In this document: positions 7,608 to 15,948 of the stretch, in pieces
Layout of the letters: every line of letters starts with the position of its first letter
Position numbering within the stretch: the stretch's first letter is position 1
NCBI GenBank assembly: GCA_036510655.1
Contig: DATCDQ010000009.1
Coordinates: 1-64,000 of the forward strand
Reading direction: 5' to 3'
Length of the DNA: 64,000 nucleotides
Source: Rathayibacter_A sp036510655
Lineage (GTDB): Bacteria > Actinomycetota > Actinomycetes > Actinomycetales > Microbacteriaceae
Translations under genes and position numbers: made by a program
Notes under the pieces: model-generated
Seen by the model: only the letters and a program-made list of their open reading frames with translations
Told to the model about the DNA's origin: nothing
The model's database searches: none

Positions 7608-8996
7608 ATGACAGCAACCGAAACGCACACCAGAGAAAGCCGGGTGAGCTCCAGTCGGTCCCGGCGGACTCTGCTCGTCGCGTCGCTCGGCTTCTTCCTC
7701 ATCACGCTGGACATCCTGATCGTGACCGTCGCGTTGACGCGCATCGGCCGGGATCTCGGCGGCGGCACGACGGGCCAACAGTGGGTCGTCGACGGGTACA
7801 CGCTGATGTTCGCCTCCCTGCTTCTGTTTGCGGGAAACCTTTCGGACCGGGTCGGGGCGAAGTCGGCCTTCGCAGTCGGCATCATCCTTTTCCTGCTTGC
7901 GTCGATTGCCTGCGCGGCCGCACCGACGCTCGGCACCCTGATTGCGGCACGCTTCGTGCAGGGATCCGGGGCCGCCATCATGCTGCCCGCATCCATGGCT
8001 CTCATCAGGGAGGCTTACCCTGATGATCGCAAACGCGCCCACGCCCTCGGCATCTGGGCCGTGGGCGGTGCCGTCGCCGGCGCGGTCGGCCCGCTGCTCG
8101 GAGGACTGCTCACGACGATCGATTGGCGGCTGGCATTCGCCATCAACCTTCCGATGTGCGCCGCAATGCTGGTGCTCCTCGCGCCGACAGCTCGCTCAAC
8201 ACCGCGACCAGCGCCGTTCGACTGGGGCGGGCAGCTCACCGCGATCGTCGCGCTCGCGGCACTCACTTACGGGCTCATCGAGGGCGGGGCGAACGGCTTC
8301 AGTGACACCGTCGTGGTCTTTGCGCTGGTCGTCGCGGTCGTCGGCATCGTCGCATTCCTGGTGATTCAGGCTCGGGGGCGGCACCCGATGATGCCGCTCG
8401 ACCTGTTCCGTTCCTCGGGCATGCGGATCTCGCTCGGGGTCGGATTCTCGTTCATGGTCGCCAACTTCGGCAGCGTGTTCGTCGCGAGTCTCTATTTGCA
8501 ACAGCACCTGGGTCTATCTCCGCTGCTCGCCGGCCTCGTGTTCTTGCCGTCCGCCGCGTTCAGCGTCACAGGCAATATCGTCAGTGGCACGCTCGCGAAC
8601 CGGTACGGACCGCGGGTTCCCGTGATTGCGGGGCTGACCTGCATGGCGATCGGTCTCGTCGCGCTTCTCATCACGGCCCCGAGCGACAATCCGCTCCTCG
8701 TCGGAGCGTTGCTCATCCTCACCGGCGCGGGCGGCGCGGTTTCCATGCCGCAGGTTGCCTCCGTCGTGCTCGCGAGCGAGCCCGCGAACCGGGCAGGCAC
8801 AGCCAGTGCCGCGTTCAACACGTTCCGCCAGGTTGGCGGCGCAGTCGCGATCGCTGTGTTCGGAGCGCTCCTGGCAGACCCCGCAACGTTCGTTCAGGGA
8901 ATGCAGGTCAGCTTCGCCATCGCCGCCGGGCTCTTGCTGATCTCGGCCATCGCAAGCATCTTCCTGTCGCCGATCGGTTACACGGCCAGAAAGTAG
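7608..8996 (+). CDS. MFS drug exporter, DHA2 (EmrB/QacA) family
   Basis: Inner-membrane proton-coupled exporter of 462 residues with about fourteen predicted helices. Typical family signatures are TLDILIVTVALTRIGRDL in the first helix, the QWVVDGYTL segment and the GNLSDRVGAKSAF loop. The ATG at 7608 is preceded by AGAAGAGG; the frame is open for about 400 bases upstream, but only as the antisense of the regulator. It is divergent from the MmyB-type regulator with 144 bases between them, the classic arrangement of an inducible efflux pump and its repressor. The substrate cannot be read from the sequence. Confidence 0.88.
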   Translation: MTATETHTRESRVSSSRSRRTLLVASLGFFLITLDILIVTVALTRIGRDLGGGTTGQQWVVDGYTLMFASLLLFAGNLSDRVGAKSAFAVGIILFLLASIACAAAPTLGTLIAARFVQGSGAAIMLPASMALIREAYPDDRKRAHALGIWAVGGAVAGAVGPLLGGLLTTIDWRLAFAINLPMCAAMLVLLAPTARSTPRPAPFDWGGQLTAIVALAALTYGLIEGGANGFSDTVVVFALVVAVVGIVAFLVIQARGRHPMMPLDLFRSSGMRISLGVGFSFMVANFGSVFVASLYLQQHLGLSPLLAGLVFLPSAAFSVTGNIVSGTLANRYGPRVPVIAGLTCMAIGLVALLITAPSDNPLLVGALLILTGAGGAVSMPQVASVVLASEPANRAGTASAAFNTFRQVGGAVAIAVFGALLADPATFVQGMQVSFAIAAGLLLISAIASIFLSPIGYTARK

Positions 8997-9060
8997 CCGA
9001 TCGGTGACATAGCCACGACGACAGACCTGTGGCAACAGTCGGCACCCGGACTCCAGACAG

Positions 9061-10080
9061 CTACGGGCGACGTCGCCCGGCGGGAACCAGTTCGTGCTGC
9101 CCGTAGCTGTTGTCGTCCAGGTTCATGGTCACACCGGGTGCAACGAGTTCGTCGATGCGGTCGAGCACATCGGTGGACAACTCGATTTCGGTCGCAGGCA
9201 GGTACGATTCGAGTTGCTCCATCGTGCGCGGGCCGACGATCGCGGAGGTGACGCCGGGGTGGTTGATGACGAATGCGATCGCCAGCTCGATGAGGGTGAT
9301 GCCGGACTGCTCCGCCAGCTGCGCGAGCTGCTCGACGACATCCAGTTTTCGCTGGTTCGCCGGCTTGCTCATGTCGAATCGTGCCTTGGGTCGCGCGCTC
9401 GACACGGGAGTCGAAGCGGAGTTCTTTCGCCACCGGCCTGACAGCCAGCCGCCGCCCAGCGGGCTGTACGTCAGCGTGCCCATGCCGTATCGCTGAATCG
9501 TAGGAAGGATGTCTTCCTCGATGTTTCGCACCAGGATCGAGTATGGCGGTTGTTCGGTCACGAATCGCTCGAGATTCCGCTCGCGTGAAACCCATTGCGC
9601 CTCGACGATCTGCGATCCGGAGTATGACGACGAACCGATGTATCGGATCTTGCCCTGGTGCACGAGGTCGCTGAGCGCCGCAAGTGTCTCCTCCACGTCG
9701 GTCTCGGGGCTGGGTCGATGCACCTGGTACAGGTCGATGTGGTCCGTGCGCAGTCGGCGCAGCGAGTTCTCGACCTCCTTCATGATCCAGCGCCGTGAGC
9801 CGCCACTGTGATTGGGGTCGTCATCCATCGGCATGAAGAACTTCGTCGCGAGAAAGACGTCGTCGCGGCGCCCTATGAGGGACTCGCCGACGATCTCTTC
9901 CGAGACTCCGCCCGAGTAGACGTCGGCCGTGTCGATGAAGTTGATCCCGCTGCCCAACGCACGATGAATGATGCGGATCGCGTCGGCGCGGTCGTCGTTG
10001 CCCCACGGGCCGAACATCATGGCTCCCAGGCAGAGCGGGCTGACCCGAACTCCGGTTCGTCCGAGGTATCGGTAGTCCAT
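9061..10080 (-). CDS. Aldo/keto reductase
   Basis: Aldo/keto reductase of 339 residues with the tetrad Asp50/Tyr55 (FIDTADVYS), Lys80 (LATKFF) and His121 (YQVHRPSP). It resembles the group of putative voltage-gated-potassium-channel beta-like or YghZ-like reductases. It is the last gene of a four-gene minus-strand operon (alcohol dehydrogenase, aldo/keto reductase, cupin, aldo/keto reductase), starting 30 bases after the cupin stop. Several reductases in one operon under one regulator suggest a response to reactive carbonyls or quinones. That is inference. Confidence 0.88.
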   Translation of the reverse strand: MDYRYLGRTGVRVSPLCLGAMMFGPWGNDDRADAIRIIHRALGSGINFIDTADVYSGGVSEEIVGESLIGRRDDVFLATKFFMPMDDDPNHSGGSRRWIMKEVENSLRRLRTDHIDLYQVHRPSPETDVEETLAALSDLVHQGKIRYIGSSSYSGSQIVEAQWVSRERNLERFVTEQPPYSILVRNIEEDILPTIQRYGMGTLTYSPLGGGWLSGRWRKNSASTPVSSARPKARFDMSKPANQRKLDVVEQLAQLAEQSGITLIELAIAFVINHPGVTSAIVGPRTMEQLESYLPATEIELSTDVLDRIDELVAPGVTMNLDDNSYGQHELVPAGRRRP

Positions 10081-10110
10081 GGTGAAGGTTCCTTTCTGGA
10101 TGAGCGCCGG

Positions 10111-10512
10111 TCAGGGGCGACGGTATTCGTCGTCGCTGAGCTTCTCGAGCCACGTGGTCGTTGCCGCCGGATCGTCCGCGTTGTCGAGCATGGCGAGGTG
10201 CTCCATGAAGTCCTCCGGGGTCGCACCGTGCCAGTGCTCTTCATCCGGGGGAGTGTAGACGGTTTGCCCTGGGTGAACTTCGAGCACGGCGCCGTCGCGG
10301 GTGCCCATGAGAGCGACCCCCTCGATAACGTGCAATGTCTGGCCGTGTGTGTGCGAGTGCCATGCTGTGTGCGCGCCGGGCGCGAATCGAACTCGGCTCA
10401 CGACCATTCGTTGCCCCGCATCTTTCGGTGCGGCGATCGCGTCGACCAACACGTCTCCTGTGAACGTCGCATCCGGACCTTTCGTCGTCGCCGGCTTGGG
10501 TTCAATTCTCAT
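10111..10512 (-). CDS. Cupin-domain protein
   Basis: Small single-domain cupin of 133 residues. The metal-binding motif is complete: the first half has HSHTHGQTLHVIEG (His, His, Glu) and the second half has PPDEEHWHGA. Such proteins are often carboxymuconolactone-decarboxylase-associated cupins or quercetinase-like dioxygenases. The ATG at 10512 has a GGAGG eight bases upstream; a longer frame to 10587 lacks this. It lies between two aldo/keto reductase genes in the operon. The catalytic role is unknown. Confidence 0.82.
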   Translation of the reverse strand: MRIEPKPATTKGPDATFTGDVLVDAIAAPKDAGQRMVVSRVRFAPGAHTAWHSHTHGQTLHVIEGVALMGTRDGAVLEVHPGQTVYTPPDEEHWHGATPEDFMEHLAMLDNADDPAATTTWLEKLSDDEYRRP

Positions 10513-10583
10513 CGTGGTCCTCCATCTCTCTGTCATCTCTCTGTCGGATGATTTCGTCTTGCCCGTGGTCTCTCGTGCGGCTC

Positions 10584-11492
10584 TCATGCCTCAGGGATGA
10601 CCCGTGCGAAGAAGTCGGCGCGCGGGGCGTCGGGGTCGGGCCCATTGCGCACGCCGGTGTCGAGTGCGTCGATCCTGGCGAGCTCGTCGGTGCTCAGTTC
10701 GAAGTCGAAGACGTCGAAATTCTCGGCGATGCGCTGCGGGTTCGTCGACTTGGGGATCGCCGACCGGCCTTGCTGCAGATGCCAGCGCAGCATCACCTGG
10801 GCGGCTGTCTTGCCGTGAACCGTGCCGATCGCGTTCAGCGTTGGATCCTGCAGCACGCTTCGTCGCTCGTCACCGAAACCGGGGTAGAAGGTGATTCCTC
10901 CGATCGGCGACCACGCCTGGGTCAGGATGCCGTGCTCGGCGTTGGTCTTCTGCACCTCCGGTTGCGTGAAGTACGGGTGCAGTTCGATCTGGTTCACGGC
11001 TGGCACGATCTCGGTCTGGTCGAGGAGCTGTTCCAGATGGTGGGGCATGAAGTTGCTGACGCCGATGGCACGCACCTTCCCGTCGGCGAGCAGAGTTTCG
11101 AGGGCCTTGTAGGCCGCGATGGTTTTCTCGAAACGATCAGGCGCCGGCTGATGAAGGATCAGAAGGTCCAGCCGGTCCACTCCCAGCTTGCCGACGGCCT
11201 TCTCGAAGGCGTGCAGCGTCTCCTTGTAGCCGTAGTCCGAAACCCACACCTTCGTCTCGAGGAACACCTCGCTTCGGTCGATTCCCGTGCGGCGGATGCC
11301 TTCTCCCACCTGACGCTCGTTCCCGTATGCTGCGGCGGTGTCGATGTGGCGGTAGCCGACGGTCAGAGCCGTCTCGACCGCCTGAGCGGTCTCCTCGGCC
11401 GGGCTCTGGAAGACGCCGAAGCCGAGGGCCGGCATCCGCACGCCGTTGTTCAATGTCAGGGTGATCACTGGGGTTTGTTCGTCGTCGCTCAT
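10584..11492 (-). CDS. Aldo/keto reductase, 2,5-diketogluconate-reductase type
   Basis: Aldo/keto reductase of 302 residues, of the AKR5-like group that reduces 2,5-diketo-D-gluconate, methylglyoxal and similar carbonyls. The tetrad is Asp51/Tyr56 (HIDTAAAYGNE), Lys81 (LETKVW) and His114 (LILHQP); the NADPH-binding segment AIPKSTNPQRIAEN is near the C-terminus. Its start overlaps the stop of the alcohol dehydrogenase (ATGA), so it is translationally coupled as the second gene of the operon. Confidence 0.9.
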   Translation of the reverse strand: MSDDEQTPVITLTLNNGVRMPALGFGVFQSPAEETAQAVETALTVGYRHIDTAAAYGNERQVGEGIRRTGIDRSEVFLETKVWVSDYGYKETLHAFEKAVGKLGVDRLDLLILHQPAPDRFEKTIAAYKALETLLADGKVRAIGVSNFMPHHLEQLLDQTEIVPAVNQIELHPYFTQPEVQKTNAEHGILTQAWSPIGGITFYPGFGDERRSVLQDPTLNAIGTVHGKTAAQVMLRWHLQQGRSAIPKSTNPQRIAENFDVFDFELSTDELARIDALDTGVRNGPDPDAPRADFFARVIPEA

Positions 11493-12529
11493 GGGCGCAC
11501 CATTACTTTCAATGCTGTGCGATCGTTCATCGCTCGGTAACCGTCTGCAATCTGCTCCAGGCCGATCTCACTGTCGAAGACTCTGCCTGGGTCGACTGTG
11601 CCGTCGAGAACCGCAGGCATCAGTTGTTCGATGTATGCGCGCACGGGCGCCGGGCCGCCCGTGAGCGTCACATTCTTTCCGAAGACGGGCCATCCGATCT
11701 GCCCGCGCTCGTACTGCGGCACTCCGACTCGGGAGATGACACCACCGGGTCTCACGATTCCGACCGCTTGATCGTAAGCAGGCAGATGGCCGACCGCCTC
11801 AAGCACTTTGCGCGCACCGTACCCACCCGTGAGGTCGAGAACTTTCGCGATTCCTTCGTCGCCGCGCTCGGCGACGACGTCTGTCGCGCCGAACTCGCGG
11901 CCGAGGTCGGTACGAGCTGCGTGACGGCCCATCAGGATGATCTGTTCGGCACCAAGCTGTTTGGCCGACAGCACGGCGAGTAATCCGACGGCCCCGTCTC
12001 CGATGACAGCAACGGTGTCGCCGCGAGTGACGCCGGCGCGTACCGCCGCGTGCCAACCCGTGCCGTAGACATCCGACAGGGTCAGAAGCCCCGGGTAGAG
12101 TGCTTCGTCGACCGTGCCCGGCACTTTCACGACGGTGCCGTCGGCCAACGGAACCCGCACCGCCTGAGCCTGCCCGCCGGCGGTGCCGAGGTGGGCGTCA
12201 TTCCAGAATCCGCCGTGCTCGCACGAGGTCTGCAATCCCTCACGGCAGAACTGGCAGGTTCCGTCTGAGACCGCAAACGGCACGATGACGAAGTCACCCG
12301 GCGCGACCGAGGTCACATCGGAGCCGACCTGCTCGACCACGCCGATGAATTCATGACCGATCGTCTGGCCGGCGGCAGTCGGGGGGAGGGAATGGTACGG
12401 ATGCAGGTCGGATCCGCAGATGCAGGCGCGAGTCACGTGCACGACGGCATCGGTCGGATGCACGATGGTCGGGTCGGGCGCGTCGAGAACGCGAACGTCG
12501 CCGGCTCCGAAAATGTAGGTCGCTCTCAT
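11489..12529 (-). CDS. Zinc-dependent alcohol dehydrogenase
   Basis: Medium-chain dehydrogenase/reductase of 346 residues. Catalytic zinc ligands are Cys38 (ACICGSDLHPYH) and His59-Glu60 (GHEFIGVVEQVGSDV). The structural-zinc loop carries Cys92, Cys95 and Cys103 but lacks the usual four-cysteine spacing. The Rossmann motif VIGDGAVGLLAV is near residue 178. The ATG at 12529 has GAAGGG in front. It is the first gene of the operon and is divergent from the MmyB-type regulator at 12697. It probably oxidises or reduces small alcohols and aldehydes; the substrate is unknown. Confidence 0.9.
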   Translation of the reverse strand: MRATYIFGAGDVRVLDAPDPTIVHPTDAVVHVTRACICGSDLHPYHSLPPTAAGQTIGHEFIGVVEQVGSDVTSVAPGDFVIVPFAVSDGTCQFCREGLQTSCEHGGFWNDAHLGTAGGQAQAVRVPLADGTVVKVPGTVDEALYPGLLTLSDVYGTGWHAAVRAGVTRGDTVAVIGDGAVGLLAVLSAKQLGAEQIILMGRHAARTDLGREFGATDVVAERGDEGIAKVLDLTGGYGARKVLEAVGHLPAYDQAVGIVRPGGVISRVGVPQYERGQIGWPVFGKNVTLTGGPAPVRAYIEQLMPAVLDGTVDPGRVFDSEIGLEQIADGYRAMNDRTALKVMVRP

Positions 12530-12622
12530 GGAGTCCCTTCTGAAAGCCTGTGAAAGCACGGGATGAATCGGCCGGCGCGTGCTGCTCGCGGCCATGCATC
12601 CATTACATGCTCATTCGCGCCA

Positions 12623-12668
12623 TTGTGGGAGTGCCTGTTGTAACAGGTATTCGCAGTGCCTCCCACAA
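12623..12668. promoter_or_regulatory. Nested inverted repeats between divergent genes
   Basis: Outer arms TTGTGGGAG (12623-12631) and CTCCCACAA (12660-12668) enclose a perfect 14-bp palindrome CCTGTTGTAACAGG (12634-12647). The block lies in the 167-bp gap between the alcohol dehydrogenase operon and its divergent regulator. It is a strong candidate for a double operator. Confidence 0.55.
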
Positions 12669-12696
12669 GGTCGCGGGACGACGTAACGTTTTGGGT

Positions 12697-13605
12697 ATGG
12701 GAGACATGCGGGCAGACATTCGGGAGTTCCTCGGTTCGCGGCGCGCGCGGATCACTCCTGGGCAGGCCGGGTTACCCGCCTATGGCGGGAATCGCCGTGT
12801 TTCCGGACTGCGGCGAGAAGAGGTCGCGATGCTGGCCGGCGTCTCGGTCGACTACTACATCCGGCTCGAGCGCGGTGACCTGTCGGGCGCATCCGACGGG
12901 GTGCTGGATGCGCTGGCTCGAACGCTCCAGCTGGACGAAGCAGAGCGGGAGCATCTCTTCGACCTTGCCAGGGCGTGCGGCCCTGGAAGGAAGAACCCGT
13001 CGCGGTCGAAGACGTCGATCCGGCCTGCCGTGCAGCAGGTGCTCGATGCGATAGCGGATGCCCCTGCCTGGGTCCGCAACGGCCGCCACGACATCATCGC
13101 GGCCAACCGCATGGCGCGGGCGTTGTACTCGCCCGTTTTCGACGACCCGCGGAGGCCGGCGAACACAACGCGTTTCGCGTATCTCAACCCGGCCGCGAAG
13201 GAATTCTGGCGTGACTATGACAAGATCACGCACGACGCGGCCTCGATGCTACGACTGGAGGCGGGTCGTGCGCCGCATGATCCCGACCTGATTCAGCTCA
13301 TCGGCGAGCTGTCGACCCAGAGCGAGCTGTTTCGCCAGAGGTGGGCGTCGCGCGATGTGATGTTCCACCGCAACGGCGTGAAGCGGCTGCACCATCCGGT
13401 GGTCGGCGATCTCGACTTGAACTTCGAATCAATGGAGCTGCCGAGCGAGCCCGGGCTGGTGCTGAACGTCTATACGGCCCCCGCGGACTCGGCGTCGGCC
13501 GACGGCCTCAAGCTGCTCGCATCCTGGGCGGCAAGCCAGGAAGAGGAGTTCAGCGTCGTGGACCGCGTCGCGGGGGCGCGCAGAAAAAAGTCCTACTCCG
13601 AGTAG
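12697..13605 (+). CDS. XRE/MmyB-type transcriptional regulator
   Basis: A regulator of 302 residues with an N-terminal helix-turn-helix (RRVSGLRREEVAMLAGVSVDYYIRLERGDLSGAS, residues about 29-70) and an MmyB-like ligand-binding domain (WVRNGRHDIIAANRMARALY, HPVVGDLDLNFESMELP). It is a paralogue of the regulator at 6555-7463. It is divergent from the alcohol dehydrogenase/aldo-keto reductase operon, which it probably represses or activates. The last codons (RKKSYSE) are encoded by the A-run of the tRNA-Phe terminator on the opposite strand, so gene and terminator overlap. The 3' end is duplicated at 17164. Confidence 0.9.
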   Translation: MGDMRADIREFLGSRRARITPGQAGLPAYGGNRRVSGLRREEVAMLAGVSVDYYIRLERGDLSGASDGVLDALARTLQLDEAEREHLFDLARACGPGRKNPSRSKTSIRPAVQQVLDAIADAPAWVRNGRHDIIAANRMARALYSPVFDDPRRPANTTRFAYLNPAAKEFWRDYDKITHDAASMLRLEAGRAPHDPDLIQLIGELSTQSELFRQRWASRDVMFHRNGVKRLHHPVVGDLDLNFESMELPSEPGLVLNVYTAPADSASADGLKLLASWAASQEEEFSVVDRVAGARRKKSYSE

Positions 13606-13667
13606 AAGCCTCGAAGTAGGGCAGTGGCTCCGACCGGCATCGATCCGGTGACCTTTCGATTTTCAGT
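13563..13667. repeat. 105-bp direct repeat, copy 1 (regulator tail + terminator + tRNA-Phe 3' half)
   Basis: Differs at four positions from 17164-17268. Left to right it contains the last codons of the MmyB-type regulator, a terminator reading on the minus strand and the 3' half of tRNA-Phe. The tRNA part (13624-13671) is a 48-bp perfect match to the intact tRNA-Phe gene (19688-19735), the hallmark of an integration attachment site. Confidence 0.85.
13584..13620 (-). terminator. Rho-independent terminator, originally of tRNA-Phe
   Basis: On the minus strand CCTACT and AGTAGG close a hairpin with an inner CGAG/CTCG pair, followed by ACTTTTTT. It sits directly 3' of the tRNA-Phe fragment, where the tRNA terminator would belong. 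The T-run is antisense to the Lys-Lys codons near the end of the neighbouring regulator gene. Confidence 0.7.
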
Positions 13668-13854
13668 CGAAATCAGGAGGATCAATAAAGTCGAACCGGT
13701 TCTCACGACTGGTTCTCAGATCGTTGTCGAAAATGGTCCTGAATATCCCTCTCGTTTTGTCCATTGAACCGGAATTGGTTGGACAGGGCTGAAAGTCGAC
13801 GCGCCTTTCCGGAGGTCTTTGCGCAGGCCGACAGTCTAGGGCGGTCGGTTTGTG

Positions 13855-14781
13855 TCAGTCTTCCCTGTCGCTGGTTGGGGGCCAGTGGGTTTCGGTCGGT
13901 GGGGTTCGCCACCCGGCCGCAGAGGCGCCGTCGATCAACGTTCGGGTCGCGCTCGTGAGCATAGGCCGCGTGTCACCCTCGCGGTGCAGCAGATCCCAGG
14001 CCCACACCGGCACCGGGGACGAGACGGGCCGACGGGTCAACGTGGGCGGCATCGGCGCCGCGTGCCGCTTCGGGGACTGCAGCACCGGCCGCCCGAGCCG
14101 GGCCACGTGCTCGAAGAACGCTGGCCCCGTGATGCCACCGTCGTCGATGTGGGTGATGGACGCCCCGCTAGCCTCCGCGAAGGCCAACGCGTAGCGGTTC
14201 CACGAATTCCAGGACGCTTCGTCAACGTCGACAAGGACCATGAGTTCGGCTGCTGGCACACTGTCGTGACGAGTCGCCCGGTGGGTGCCCGGCATGATCG
14301 CTTGAAGTCGCTCGTACTTAATAAGCTCGGCGGCCAAGTTCTGCCGCTCAACGTCGGCCTTCTGAATCCATGCGATGGCCAGGTCGAGGCTGCCTTCGGC
14401 CACGCGTGCTGCCTGAGTGTGGGATGGCAGAACCCATTCGTCGATACGGATCCGAAGAGCGGGCATTGTCGCGATCCCTGGGGGAAGCCAACTGACGTAG
14501 CCCAGTCGAAGAGGCAACTGTGCGTCGCCATTGCGAGCCCGATCGAACGCTCGTGCGGCGGCGGCCAAGACCTCCCGGGCATCCGTCAGGAACTCGCTGC
14601 CGGCGGGCGTCAACTCGACATGCCGACGGTCGCGGATGAGGAGCCGAGTCCCAAGCTCACGCTCGAGGTTGATGATCTGCTGGGAGAGCGACGGCCCAGC
14701 AATGTGCAGCCGCTCTGCAGCCCGGCCGAAATGCAGCTCCTCGGCAACGGCGACGAAGTAGGTGAGTTGCCGGAGTTCCAC
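13855..14781 (-). CDS. LysR-family transcriptional regulator
   Basis: A LysR-type regulator of 308 residues: winged helix-turn-helix at residues 1-60 (MELRQLTYFVAVAEELHFGR, then AAERLHIAGPSLSQQI) and a periplasmic-binding-protein-like effector domain in the rest. It is divergent from the VOC-family gene at 14939, which with the downstream genes is its probable target. The cassette lies between two 105-bp repeats derived from the tRNA-Phe locus, so it was probably acquired. The effector is unknown; LysR proteins next to aromatic-pathway-like enzymes often sense an aromatic acid. Confidence 0.9.
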   Translation of the reverse strand: MELRQLTYFVAVAEELHFGRAAERLHIAGPSLSQQIINLERELGTRLLIRDRRHVELTPAGSEFLTDAREVLAAAARAFDRARNGDAQLPLRLGYVSWLPPGIATMPALRIRIDEWVLPSHTQAARVAEGSLDLAIAWIQKADVERQNLAAELIKYERLQAIMPGTHRATRHDSVPAAELMVLVDVDEASWNSWNRYALAFAEASGASITHIDDGGITGPAFFEHVARLGRPVLQSPKRHAAPMPPTLTRRPVSSPVPVWAWDLLHREGDTRPMLTSATRTLIDGASAAGWRTPPTETHWPPTSDRED

Positions 14782-14938
14782 GAAGTCGATGGTACAGCCG
14801 GGACGAGCGGTGAGAGGCGGCGCCTACCAGTGTTCGGATACAGGTCGTGGACCGCGGACGGGCATACGGGTTGACTCAGACGAAGCGCACGCGCCCGGCA
14901 ACCAACCAACTAACCAACACAGAAAGCGAAAGATAGCC

Positions 14939-15379
14939 ATGAGTGCAAGCATCCCGATGAACCTCGAAGTTCAGGTCATCCCGGTATCGGACCCCGACCG
15001 ATCCAAGAAGTTTTACGAGCAACTGGGTTGGCGCCTCGATGAGGACGCCGCCCCGATGGAGGCGTTGCGCATCATCCAGTTCACCCCGCCGGGCTCCGGG
15101 ACCTCGGTCGACTTCGGCATCGGTCTCAACTCGGCCAAGCCGGGCTCAGCCGTGAACACGCTCGTCGTGTCCGACGTCGAAGCTGCACACCACGAACTCA
15201 TCGGGCGCGACATCCACGTGACCGACATCTGGCACGGTCCGCCATTCCCTGTTGAGGCGCGGCAGCCCGGCCTTGACCCCGAGCGCACCAGCTACGGGTC
15301 GTTCTGCTCCTTCGAGGACCCCGACGGCAATTTATGGATCGTCCAGGAAGTCACAGATCGCCTCCCCGGCCGGATCTAA
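14939..15379 (+). CDS. VOC-family protein (glyoxalase/bleomycin-resistance fold)
   Basis: A protein of 146 residues of the vicinal-oxygen-chelate superfamily, which includes glyoxalases, extradiol dioxygenases and drug-binding proteins. It has the start pattern VQVIPVSDPDRSKKFYEQLGW and the closing CSFEDPDGNLWIVQEV typical of one betaalphabetabetabeta pair. The ATG at 14939 is used because the conserved first strand begins a few residues later; the longer frame has no support. It is divergent from the LysR regulator and first in a row with an isomerase-like gene and an MFS transporter. Confidence 0.87.
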   Translation: MSASIPMNLEVQVIPVSDPDRSKKFYEQLGWRLDEDAAPMEALRIIQFTPPGSGTSVDFGIGLNSAKPGSAVNTLVVSDVEAAHHELIGRDIHVTDIWHGPPFPVEARQPGLDPERTSYGSFCSFEDPDGNLWIVQEVTDRLPGRI

Positions 15380-15608
15380 CCCGACTCAAAAAGACGTCTC
15401 GCGGAACTAGGCCGTTTGTCTAGTAAGGAATGTGAAACGACCTAATCAACCAAAGTTGCGATCATAACCGGTGCATCGCAGGGTAAAGGAGCCGGCCTGG
15501 TGGCTGGGTTCAGAAGCCTGGGGTACTCGCGCACCAAGTTGCAAATGTCCTCGACCCGTGGGCCGCAGGCATCCGTCGCCTATGCCCTCACAAGAAAGAA
15601 AGCAGTCC

Positions 15609-15908
15609 ATGGAATTTCTCACCAACCTCATAACGAATGTCCCGGATGGCACCCCAGAGTCGACCGTCACTGATACTAAGGATCGCGAGGCGATCCGCGC
15701 TGCCGAACTCGCGCAGGAGGGCCACCTTCTCCGATTGTGGAAGCCGCCCGTGAAGCCGGGTGAGTGGCGCACTCTTGGCCTCTGGAGCGCCGATACGGAA
15801 GCCGATCTCAACGAAATCCTGGCCTCGCTGCCGTTGCACGTGTGGATGACTGTGGAGATCACGCCACTGAATCGACACCCGAACGATCCCGTAACGGCAA
15901 AGGCCTGA
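15609..15908 (+). CDS. Muconolactone-isomerase-like protein
   Basis: A small protein of 99 residues with the muconolactone delta-isomerase fold (ferredoxin-like): MEFLTNLITNVPDGTP at the N-terminus, AAELAQEGHLLRLWKPP and GLWSADTEADLNEILASLPL in the middle. True CatC enzymes isomerise muconolactone in the beta-ketoadipate pathway; the other pathway genes are absent here, so it may act on a related lactone. AAGAAAG precedes the ATG. It follows the VOC gene by 229 bases in which a short imperfect inverted repeat (AGGCCGTTT / AAACGACCT) lies at about 15406-15441. Confidence 0.83.
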   Translation: MEFLTNLITNVPDGTPESTVTDTKDREAIRAAELAQEGHLLRLWKPPVKPGEWRTLGLWSADTEADLNEILASLPLHVWMTVEITPLNRHPNDPVTAKA

Positions 15909-15948
15909 CCGGAACCGCGGGTACGGACTGAAGACGCGCGTACTCCAC

